NCBI GenBank assembly: GCA_904066235.2
Contig: CAJFCV020000006.1
Location: 11,470,001 to 11,534,000 of the forward strand
Direction of reading: 5' to 3'
DNA: 64,000 nucleotides
Source of the DNA: Bursaphelenchus xylophilus
Taxonomy: Eukaryota; Nematoda; Chromadorea; Rhabditida; Aphelenchoididae
Positions within the stretch are counted from its first letter, which is position 1. The number at the start of each line of letters is the position of its first letter. The translations under genes and the position numbers were made by a program. Below are positions 23,144 to 32,494 of the stretch, piece by piece. The notes under the pieces were generated by a model that saw only the letters and a program-made list of their open reading frames with translations, searched no databases and was not told where the DNA came from.

Positions 23144-24449
23144 ATCTTTAATTTTTAAAGTTTTGAAAAAATACATCGTAGTCTATGTAGGCTAGAGATT
23201 AAATTTTTCAAATTTTAACTCTTTCATTGCAGGTCCAGCCAAAGATATTCAACAATCTTTGCAGACGAGAGACTACGTAAAATGAGCGGAGACGAAGAGC
23301 GGAAAAGTTTTTTTTGACCGGGTCTGGGCGATTTTTCTCCGGGAAGAAGTTGATTTTTACCACTGAAAAGGAAAGTATTCCTTCGTTCAAATGCGACGCT
23401 CAGGTTTTGATGAAACTTGGGGAAAATTTAGAAAAAAGTAAAAATTTTTGTTATAGACAGACTTTGTTGTATAGAAACTTATTGTACAGCGAGAAATTCT
23501 CGATTTTTTTGCGGCTAGTCAAGAGAAACAAAAATATTTTTTTCCAGAACATAGAAGAAGAATATGGGCGATTTTTTGGCCAAAAATTGTTTGCTCGCAA
23601 AAGCCAAGCCCCCAAAATGGCCTCCGCTTGTAAAAATGTAAAAAATTTCTCCGCTGAGCTTTTGCGAACGTGTGAAACATCCTCCGTACTTTTACTGAAT
23701 ACTTGGTATTTACAAAAATAAGGAAATATCTTTTTTCCGCCACCACCAATCAAAATAAAGAGTATAAAGTTGGTATGATGACCAAAAAGTACCGCAAAAG
23801 TCTCCGCCGAATACACAACCCTTCGCGATGGCGGAGAAAATATTTTTTTGAACGAAAAAAATCCTCTTCTTCTTCTTGCTTATGCAAAAAGAATTTTTTG
23901 GATATCTCATCTGAGCGCCGAGAAATCGACAAAAACTTTTTGACATATTAATATTTCTGGACACCCTGTGCAAAAAATCCCCATACACGACAAAAAACTG
24001 TCTATAATAAAGATGTGGATATCCAAAAGACTCAAAAGATCCAAAGACAAAAAAAATAGCGGCCCTTCTTACCTGTGAAAGCTCAAAAATAAAGTCCTTA
24101 GCGTTGGCAATCACTCTCTCCTTCGACGAATTAGCTCTGATTTCTAATACGTTCGACAGCGCAAAACTTGTGAAGGGATGTTGTACCGCGCTCCGGCTTA
24201 TTATTCCGCATTAGTTGTCTTGTAAATAAAACATCCGGAGAAAGTGTGGCTAATCCCTTTCTTTCTTTCTCTCCGTCTTCCTTCCAACCGATTTCGTCGC
24301 CGATCCCAAAAAGGCGATCTGCAATTACGCCCCGTCGGCTATAAGTAAGGCTGGAAAAATTAGTGAACTGAGCAGACGAAGAAGAGATGATGATGTCACT
24401 TCGAGTTTGGTGTAGAAAAGTTACACTTGGAAGGCTGTAAAAATAAAAA
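23144..24449. other. Gap without a recognised gene
   Basis: This stretch holds diverged copies of the GTGCGACGCTCAG family near 23200-23420 and unclassified A/T-rich DNA. A single exon-like segment is at 24073-24143 (minus): it is bounded by TATTAG and GTAAGA and is open, but it does not join in frame to the first swip-10 coding exon. It may be a 5' UTR exon of that gene or nothing. At 24150-24420 the base composition becomes mixed, with a TATAAG at about 24339, resembling promoter DNA. Confidence 0.4.
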
Positions 24450-25440
24450 TTACAGGGTCTTTCAAAAACGTGAGGGAAAGTCGGAGGCCATAACTTCCGG
24501 CGGAGACGGCGCAGAGACTTTGTTAGTGGAATATGTATTTTTAATAGTAAGTGACACTAATTTTTGTCTATGAAATAACAAGACTTTGAAGTACAAACTG
24601 GGGTCTCTACCAGAGATTGCCACGGTTAAAATGTCGGCTCCGGCTCCGGCTCTTAGCTCCCAGAGCCGGAGCCGAGGCCAAATTTGCAGCTCCGGCTCCG
24701 GCTCTTGGCTCCGTGCAAAATTTCAAAAGGCCTCCGGCTCCGAATCCCGGCTCCTATGCAAAATGTTTTTTTAAAAATATTTTTCCAAAAATAAAAGTTG
24801 TTAGTGCCAGAGATCATACAGCCAACGTTTCTGCAGTCAAGTCACATCCTCCGCAGTGTTTTTCAAGCAATTTGGTTTAACAAGATCACGAAATTTTTAC
24901 TTTTCTGACCGCTGGGAAGCCTGGCTCCGACTTTGGGCTCGGGAGCCGGAGCCGACCCCAAAATTTCCGGCTCCGGCTCTGGCTCCCGGCTCGGAGCCAG
25001 AGCCGCTCAGAGCCGGAGCCAAGAGCCGGCTCCGGAGCCGTGGCAATCTCTGGTCTCTACGGCCTTTTGAAGCAGAGCCCTTTCACGGCATGCTGTATTT
25101 TTGGGACAGAACCGGTCTTCCCGCATTTTTTCTATTTTTTCATATTGGACCCCCTTCTTTAACATTGTTAAAACTTCTTTAACAATACACTGCTCGCTAG
25201 CCGTTGATAGAGACTTGAAAATAGGCGTGGATGTAGAGCAAAGGCTCCGCTTTCAGAAGGCCTTTTACTCCGAACCCCAGTGTTTTCGGTTCAAAATGAT
25301 AGAGAAATTTTTAATTTTTTCGGTTGAAAATCACAGAGAAATGTCGGAATTTTTCGGGGGTTTCGATAGTCATCACGTCAAAAACATGGAAATAACTTTC
25401 CAACGCTTTGAAAACTGAGCAAAAGATCTTTGGATATCCT
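24450..25440. repeat. Disrupted CTTCCGGCGG palindrome with GGCTCC hexamer expansions
   Basis: Bases 24450-24610 and 25050-25420 match parts of the element at 48285-48920. Between them lie two blocks of GGCTCC/GGAGCC hexamers (24632-24755 and 24905-25048) in inverted arrangement, separated by about 150 bases of other sequence. The hexamer blocks translate to Ser/Gly/Pro/Ala runs but show no gene structure. Confidence 0.65.
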
Positions 25441-26280
25441 TCATTTTGACACGTCAAAGGTCGCGAGAAAAAATTTTTAGCCCTAATGCACCTCGGTTCA
25501 GTGTAAAATACAATATGCGATATTGTTGGAAAAAGTTATTTTAACGCCTCAGTTGATCCCTCAAGACTTCCCTTTCACCCGAGATTGACGATCCAAATGG
25601 GATTTCGAATTTCGCAAAAGTGAAATAATAAAACGCGAGGAGGAAACTGGGAATCCGAATGGAATAATTCGGATTCGATGAAGAAGTCATCTTGAACGGC
25701 GCCGCCCGAAATTACGCCGCCTGAGGGTGGGTTCTCCGCCCCGAAAGCCGGAGGGAAGAAAGGGGGTTTATTGCCCTTGATCCGTTCAATGACTCCGATG
25801 AGGTTACAGCCGCATGGGTTTAACGTAAAAGTGGGATAACGGCGAAGAAAAACTGGGCTTGCAAAGGAGGCGTAACGGTTTGATCGCCTACATATATTAT
25901 GCTATAATACGTTTATTTTTTGCGATATGAGTGGTATATCGATGGCTGAAAATTTTATCAGTTTGTCGGGAAAATAATGTGGAATTGTCGCAGCAAAATT
26001 TCAAGTTGAGTAAGAAGGTACAGGTAAGTACACCAAGTTAGACGCCCAGATTTTCTCTGAATTTGTACACACGCCGGGCAGAATCCACATACTAAATTTA
26101 GGAAGTTGTAGTTCTTGGCGGCAAGAACCGAGATATTCAACGATTTTTTTGGCAAAGAGAGACCGAGAAACGCGGAGAGCGGCCGGAGAGGAAAACACCT
26201 TTTGGCCGTTTATCAAACTTGCCAGTTTATGCGCGGAGAAGTCTCTCGAGAACAAAATTGTGCCTCCTTGTCCTTGTCTA
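25441..26280. other. Gap: mixed-composition block and transposon fragment
   Basis: Bases 25560-25900 are less A/T-rich than the surroundings, without repeats that I can recognise, and could be a regulatory region. A solo CAGTTTGTCGGGAAAATAAT terminus is at 25955-25982. Bases 25990-26250 are a diverged copy of the AACAGGGG/GCTCAG element family. No gene is supported. Confidence 0.4.
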
Positions 26281-26283
26281 GGC

Positions 26284-26976
26284 TAGCAGGCGCCGCCTCA
26301 GTTCCAACAGGGGCAACAGGGCCGCTCCTCAATTCCAACAATGCCCTCTTTGCCCATGCCAAGGCCAGCATGCTTCCTCTCAATTCCAACCGCCCCAACA
26401 AGGCCCTCCGCACGTCAAACTGAGGAGTCCGGTGACCCGAATAGAGCCTTCGCTATTGGTTTTTTGCACTTCGTCTATTTCGCAGAGAAAGAGAGAAAAA
26501 AGACACGCAAAAACGCACTCTCTCGCCCCAAAAATTCCCCATTTCTCCCCCGACAAAACGTTTTTTCGCGTCTTTTTTTTTGGCAAATTGCCAATCCATT
26601 CACCGGACTGTTTTAGCTTGTCTCAGTTTGATGTGCTCCGTGCTTGCCCTGCCCTCCACAGCAACAGCAAGCTCCCCCATGCCCTTGTCCACCACAACAA
26701 ATGCAGCAACAGCCCTGCGTCTCTCTCTGCCCTCCTCAAGGCCAACAGGGTCTTCTAGGCCCACAGGGCCCTCCACAAGGCGGATTCTTTGATCAACAGC
26801 GACAACAAGGGGCTCCTTATCCATTTTCCCTTTGTACATTTATCGGCGAAGCATATTTGCCACACCAAACCACAGACCAAGCTTTTTCTTCCACACCGTA
26901 CTCCATTTTCGGACACACCGGGAAAGACCAAAAAAAACAACCGAAAAACGACCGAAAAAATGAACTCCAAGAATAA
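26284..26976 (+). pseudogene. Decayed Gln/Pro/Cys-rich gene remnant
   Basis: At 26284-26420 the phrase QAPPQFQQGQQG is followed, after a frame change, by APQFQQCPLCPCQGQ and QFQPPQQGPP. At 26640-26976 an open frame continues the same style (CPPQQQQAPPCPCPPQQ, then GPQGPPQGG) before a less biased tail ending at 26976. This resembles repetitive secreted or cuticle-type nematode proteins rich in Gln, Pro and Cys, but there is no signal peptide, the first part is frameshifted, and a transposon-derived sequence abuts it on the left. A functional gene with an unrecognised exon structure cannot be excluded. Other frames of the same stretch are shadows. Confidence 0.4.
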
Positions 26977-27323
26977 ATCCAATAAATGTAGATGACACTT
27001 ACCTATGTATAACATATTTGGTAGCAAACAAAATGGGGTTGTCTGAGGATTCAGGGAAAAAAAGAATTTAAAGATTTGGCCGAAAACTAAAGAAGTTATA
27101 GCCAATTCAAATCGGGCCACAAAGATGTCCCACCCTGTAAAAGTAATATTGCAAGTCTTCGCCAAGTCTCTAACGAGTCTTTGCCAGGCCTCGTAGGCAC
27201 TTCCTACAACCCTTCTTTGGGTGTCCACCTGCCCTACCCGCACAGTGCACTACACGAAAATAAAAAAAGCTAGCTGTCAAATAGATAACCGTTTTATTTC
27301 CTAAAAAATTTGGCTCTGAGAAC

Positions 27324-30021
27324 CTACGATTTCTTCGACTTCTTGGTGGTTTCAGATTTGGCGCTGGATGGTTTCTCCGTGGGGAGAGAATCCCACCAGG
27401 GGTCCGTGTAGTTGAACTCGAACTTGACTCGGAACTGAAAATAAAACAAGTAAAATTTTTTTAAATAATAAAAAAACAAAAATAAAGCCTCACCTCATCC
27501 AGAGTCTTCAAAACCGCGGCCATATCGATCGTATTGCCCGGGGGCTTGTCCCAGATCAAGTTCCTGAGCATTGCGATGATTTCGTCATCCTTTGAAGGGT
27601 ACTGCGGAACGTCCTCGGTCTGCGCCTTCAAATACAACTCGACCAGGCCTTCGGTTTCGTCAGGGGTTGGCCGAGAATAGGCGAACTCGCCCGTCAGGAC
27701 CACCACACAGCAGTGGAACCAGGACTGCATGTCGTCCACCATGCTGACCTCCTGGCCACGCAAGGCGGGCAGCGACATGTACTCGAGGGTGCCGCAGCCG
27801 GCGGGACGCTTCGCTCCAAATTTCTTCACAAACCCAAAGCCGACGATGCTAAGCTGAAAAAATTGGCCATTCTCTTGTTTTCGGGACGAAACGAAGCAAT
27901 TTCTGGTAACAAGGAAAAAAAACAGAAAAATTGGAATTCCACAGTGCACATCATTCCAAACTTTTTTTGTGAGCAAAACCCGGTGTCAAAAAAGCAAATT
28001 TTTTTGTAATGATTTTTTTAACAGCTAGAGGCGCCTCAGACATGGCGTAATAAAGCGCGGAAAAATATCAGATCGATAAAACACATTTCGCTGGTTATTT
28101 CTTCTGCAACGGTTCAAAAAAGAATAGTAAATGATTGTCATTTTCTAGCATTGCTTCAATTCCCCCACCAAACCCACCTTGTTTTCATCCAACTTCCACT
28201 GCATATAATTCGCGGGCTTGATGTCGCCATGCGCGTATCCCAAGCGCTGCAATTCCAGGATCCCCTGCAGCATTTGATAACACACGTTCAGCTTCTGACC
28301 GTAGTTTGAACACGGAAGATCTTCCAACACGTCCTGAATACTGCGTTTGTAGCAAAGCATGATGTAGAAGAAAAGGTTCGGATAGTGGCCATAACCGCAC
28401 ACATCTGCAAGGTGAAGATTTCCGTAATCCCTGAAAAAAAGAGGAATTTAAAAAACGCGTTGGTCGCATTTTTTGCAGTAACTTTATACAAAAATGTGCT
28501 AAGAATTACAATTTCTTGGAAAAAAACCCCATTCTTTTCTAAAATAAAGATGATTTTTTCTATGAAAAATATGGCGCTACGACATTTCGGGTCAGGGACA
28601 ACTCGAGTCGCGACAACTCGGGTCAACGACACTTCGGGTCAACGACATTTCGGGTCAACGATACCGTTTAATATTTTCGCTTCGGGACTCGGAAAAAAGA
28701 GTTTTTTGGAGAATTTGAACAAATTTTTGAATTGTTTTCGCTTTGGGACTTGGGAAAAAGAATTTTTTGAGAATTGAGGTTTATTTTTTTTTATTTTTTT
28801 ATGAAAATAGTGCATAAGCGAAGATCAAACAAGAAAATCGTATCCATAAAAAAATTTTTAACAAGGAAAGTACTTCTATGGGGTGTGGAGTTACAGGTCG
28901 AGATATATATCAAAAAATTCGCAAAAATTTTCTGATTCAGAAGTCTGATGACATGTTTTTGTCCTCAGAAGTTTTCTCGCGACACAATGCAAGTGTCTTT
29001 TTGACCGTGTTTTTACCAATAAAAAAATTTTGTTTTGTGCTAAAATAAATTTTCAGGCCTTGACAAGCCTTAAAACATCAAATTGGATTACAACTACACC
29101 TTAAAAGTAGTTCCAATGTAAAAAATGGGTTCTAGTGTGGCAAAAGGAATCGAACCCGTCCCCTTCGGATTCCCAATCTAGCGCTCTAACCACTCGGCCA
29201 CACCGCTCTCTTACGAAGGAAGAGACCGAGCGCGCTTTTGTTGCCGCAGATTTTTTTCCTCGAGAAATACATTTATTGATAAAACTCGTTAATAGACCAA
29301 AATAGGCAGCTAATTTTTATATATTCTGAATCAGAAAATTTTTGCGAATTTTTTGATATATATCTCGACCTGTAACTCCACACCCCATAGAAGTTGTAAA
29401 ATAAAATTGCAACATTCGGAACGACTCTCCAAAAAATTCTCTTTTCCGAGTCCCGAAGCGGAAACATTTCAAAAATTTGTTCAAATTCACCAAAAAATTC
29501 TTTTTTCCCAGTCCCGAAGCGAAAATATTAAACGGTATCGTTGCCCGAGGTGACGTTGACCCGAGTTGTCCCTGACCCGAAATGTCGGGACGCGAAAAAT
29601 ATCATTTTTTCTAAGCATAAGTTTTCTAGGAAAAGGCGTTTTTATTTCTATGCGAAAAAACATTTTCCCTCCCTCAAATCATATAACGATGTATCGAGAG
29701 TCAAAAAAAAACTGAATAAACTCACTTCGGGTGGGATTTACACTCCGAAAAGAATCGGAGCAGTGCTACCTCCTGTTTGGCCCGCTGCATCTCCATCTCG
29801 TCCCTGACGACCGTGAATTTGACGGCGGCAAACAGTTCACACGGTTTTGCATGCACGCTGTATTTGTGGACGACGCTCATTCTGCCGTGACTCAGCTTCG
29901 CAACATGGTGATAGGTAGACGCGTCGAAGATGGTTTGCGGAAGATGCAACCCCAAATCTTCGTCTTTAAAGCTGTCTTTCAAGTCCAGGACCCTCTGCAT
30001 GTCGTATGCTGACTTCTCCAT
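27324..30021 (-). CDS. CK1/TTBK-like protein kinase family member, probable pseudokinase, 339 residues
   Basis: Minus-strand exons: 29726-30021, 28178-28430, 27494-27853, 27324-27434; phases close. The fold is that of the casein-kinase-1 superfamily, expanded in worms: the lysine of FAAVKF, a helix-C region with QEVALLRF, the catalytic loop YAHGDIKPAN (HRD Arg changed to Gly, Asp 168 kept), and GTLEYMSLPALRGQE followed by DDMQSWFHC in place of the APE region, as in CK1/TTBK proteins. Two key positions deviate: the glycine-rich loop reads LSHGRMSVV, and the DFG motif reads GFG (Gly 188), removing the magnesium-binding aspartate. It is therefore probably catalytically weak or dead. The C-terminus is short and Lys/Ser-rich. 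The start follows TTTTCAG by 22 bases, fitting trans-splicing. AATAAA (minus) is near 27295. Many worm CK1-type kinases are sperm-enriched; whether this one is cannot be seen here. Confidence 0.87.
28578..29600. repeat. Nested foldback element with tRNA-like centre (copy 2)
   Basis: The outer arms (28578-28780 and 29430-29600) carry repeated ACATTTCGGGTCA boxes and the phrase AATATTTTCGCTTCGGGACT. The inner arms (28860-28965 and 29325-29400) share GTGTGGAGTTACAGGTCGAG and its complement. The centre holds a minus-strand tRNA-like sequence. It occupies the kinase intron 28431-29725. Confidence 0.75.
29135..29206 (-). other. tRNA-like sequence inside foldback copy 2
   Basis: On the minus strand GTGTGGCCGAGTGGTTAGAG leads to a B box GGTTCGATTCC and ends with GCCACAC, complementary to the first seven bases. 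The anticodon stem and T stem are poorly paired. It is related to 1027-1107, including the flanking GAAGAGAG phrase, and is better preserved there at the A and B boxes. Confidence 0.55.
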
Positions 30022-30580
30022 CCTCAAGTTGCAGTCAACGTTGCTGAAAATATAATACGATGCGAAAATGCAAAAAAAACGATTCGCACTGCGCGATTGA
30101 GACCGAAAAGGCTCCAAACAGCAGAGGCCCTCAGAAGAGAACGAAGAGACCCCCATTAAAACACGATTTCTGACTCGGTGAATTAGCCGTGGACATAGGA
30201 ATTTTTCGATTTTGAGATTTACAGCTGAATATGTCCGCACCCATCATATAAGTGTGTTCCTGAAGCCTTTTGCCCTAATTCTCCCGTTAACCTAGTTTTA
30301 TTTACAATTTAAGAAATTTACAGTAACGTAAAATAGCTCAAAATTGAGAAGACGTAGAGCCGAAAAACTGTGGCCATGTATGTTTTTGGGCACTGGGAAT
30401 CCAATGGAGGTGATTTCGGATCGAAAGGATTACTGTAACATAGCAAACTTACGCTTCGTCCGCACAAAATCGGCCGTAAAAAAGTTGTTTCTAAAAACCC
30501 ACAGCTGAATTTTTGATATGTTAATCAGCATAAAATTCTGCCCTAGAAACATTCAAAAAAGTCCAAAAATCCGTGTTGCT

Positions 30581-30651
30581 ATTTTCGTGGTATAGTGGAT
30601 TTTGACAAAATCTACCAATCTGACGTCCCGGGTTCGAGTCCGAGTGGGCGC
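30581..30651 (+). other. tRNA-like sequence, left arm of large foldback
   Basis: CGTGGTATAGTGG resembles an A box and GGGTTCGAGTCC a B box, at tRNA spacing, with a GATTTTGACAAAATC hairpin between them. The 5' side does not pair with the 3' GTGGGCGC, so no acceptor stem forms. The inverted partner is at 31472-31541. Confidence 0.55.
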
Positions 30652-31471
30652 AAATCACTGAGAATTGGTCGGGAATGACTTCAATGAAGGGAATATATAA
30701 GCTTGAGTTTATTTTAGGTGATTTTGATAAGATTCTGACAGTTTTCAGATTTTTTTGCCTAAAAAAGCCGAAAATACAACTTTTTGACAAATCGTATTTT
30801 ACACTGCTTTTTTGTGTTCATGACACAATAAGAATGTATATGTAGTGTTTGTAAGGAGTCTCCAACAAGTAGAAACCATTTCCTGAGTATTTGGACATTA
30901 TACTTGGTATCTGTTAATCTTGCCTCATACAGACATCTGTGGGAACTATAATCGTGGCTAGTGACAACGTAATTCACTGCTTTGTGACCATACTTCACAT
31001 TTTTTTCAGAAAACGGTTCATTATTGAAGTGATTTTCTTCTATAGAACAATTGATGAAACGCGGAGAAAATTTCATTTTCAAACTAGATTTCTTGTGGTT
31101 ACCCGCCAAATAATTGAAATTTTATGCTAGTTATACCATTTACGGACAATTTGGCAAGTCAGAGCAAAAGAAAGTGCAATCTGGAAGATCTATCCACTTC
31201 CTGCTTATCAGGTGTCAAGTGCAACATTAAACAAATTTTTTAACGGGTGGGATTGTCGAAGAACCCCTTAAAATTGTTACATATAAGTTTTTATTGTGTC
31301 ATGAACACAAAAAAACAGTGTAAAATATGATTTGTCAAAAAGTTGTATTTTCGGCTTTTTTCTACCAAAAAATTTGAAAACTCTTCAGAATCTTATAAAA
31401 ATCACCTAAAATAAACTCAAGCTTATATATTCTCTCCATTGGAGTCATTCCCGACCAATTCTCAGTGATTT

Positions 31472-31541
31472 GCGCCCACCCGGACTCGAACCCGGGACGT
31501 CAGATTGGTAGATTTTGTCAAAATCCACTACACCACGAAAA
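31472..31541 (-). other. tRNA-like sequence, right arm of large foldback
   Basis: The inverted copy of 30581-30651, with a better T arm (CCCGGGTTCGAGTCCGGG on the minus strand) and GTGTAGTGG in the A-box region. It is in the opposite orientation to the first copy, so the two A/B-box promoters would converge on the centre of the element. Confidence 0.55.
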
Positions 31542-32093
31542 TAGCAACACGGATTTTTGGACTTTTTTTGAATGTTTCTAGGGCAGAATTTTATGCTGAT
31601 TAACATATCAAAAATTCAGCTGTGGGTTTTTAGAAACAACTTTTTTACGGCCGATTTTGTGCGGCCGAAGCGTAAGTTTGCTATGTTACAGTAATCCTTT
31701 CGATCCGAAATCACCTCCATTGGATTCCCAGTGCCCAAAAACATATACGGTGACAATTTTACGGCTCAGTATCTTCTCAATTTTGAGCTATTTTACGTTA
31801 CTGTAAATTTCTTAAATTGTAAATAAAACAAGGTTAACGGGAGAATTAGGGCAAAAGGCTTCAGGAACACACTTATATGATGGGTGCGGACATATCCAGC
31901 TGTAAATCTCAAAATCGAAAATTTCCTATGTCCCGGCCTTGCACACGGCTGATTCAGTGAGTCAGAAATCGTGTTTTAAAAGTATCAAAAAATATTCCAA
32001 ATGATATTTTATACAATGAAAAAAATTTGCAAAAATCGAAAAAAACAGCGCGACATGCTCACGTCACCCGCACAAAACCGCGTAAAAGTTCCT

Positions 32094-32467
32094 TATTTTG
32101 GCCACAACTTATAACTCTGCGGAAACTGGTCGGAATTAGCCCAAATTTAGCGTGCACGCTCAATTCATCGTTGTCAATGCCCGAACAGTGGATTTAGTTA
32201 GCGAGGTACCTTCTTTTTTACGTACCACCTTACCCTTCAAAAACGGCTGCAGCCTGTGATTTTACACTTTATACGATAAAACATGTCCGGAACTAAACCG
32301 TATGGAACTAAACGAGTCGTCGTAGCCTTCGTAGGTACCCTTAAAACTATAGAGCTATTATAGTTATCCAGTGCCAGCTAATTCAAAGCGTTTTTTCCTA
32401 ACTTTAGTGCCCAAGCTTGGGCGCAGTTCGCGGAGTACCTTTGTTGTGGCCAAAATAAGGAACTTTT
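32094..32467. mobile_element. DNA element with AAAAGTTCCTTATTTTGGCC ends, copy 2
   Basis: A complete copy with terminal inverted repeats, inverted relative to 22749-23143. It ends about 28 bases downstream of the stop codon of the gene at 32495-34707, so its right end probably lies in that gene's 3' UTR. Confidence 0.8.
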
Positions 32468-32494
32468 CCCCTCTTCGTTCTTTTTCTGGGGGCC

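Larger units (their letters stand above)
30157..31980. mobile_element. Large foldback element with about 670-base arms
   Basis: Bases 30157-30830 and 31285-31980 are long inverted complements with few mismatches; both ends read TTAAAACACGATTTCTGACT. Each arm contains a tRNA-like sequence. The centre (30830-31285) contains an open minus-strand frame of about 100 residues that I do not recognise. The left end lies about 135 bases upstream of the kinase start codon. No target duplication beyond a possible TTAA is evident. Confidence 0.8.

Noticed and set aside
23451..24114. Minus-strand frames of 120-134 residues in the desert
   Set aside because: Composition follows the A/T-rich DNA (Phe/Lys/Ile runs), with no family resemblance and overlap with repeat fragments.
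22673..24143. Joining the exon-like segment 24073-24143 to the first swip-10 coding exon
   Set aside because: The phases do not match and produce an early stop; at most it is a non-coding 5' exon.
24586..25182. Ser/Pro/Gly/Ala-rich frames over the GGCTCC blocks
   Set aside because: Simple-sequence translation in all frames; flanked by foldback sequence, with no gene signals.
30581..31541. Functional tRNA genes in the foldback arms
   Set aside because: The 5' part does not pair with the 3' acceptor strand and no normal anticodon arm forms; only A and B boxes are kept.
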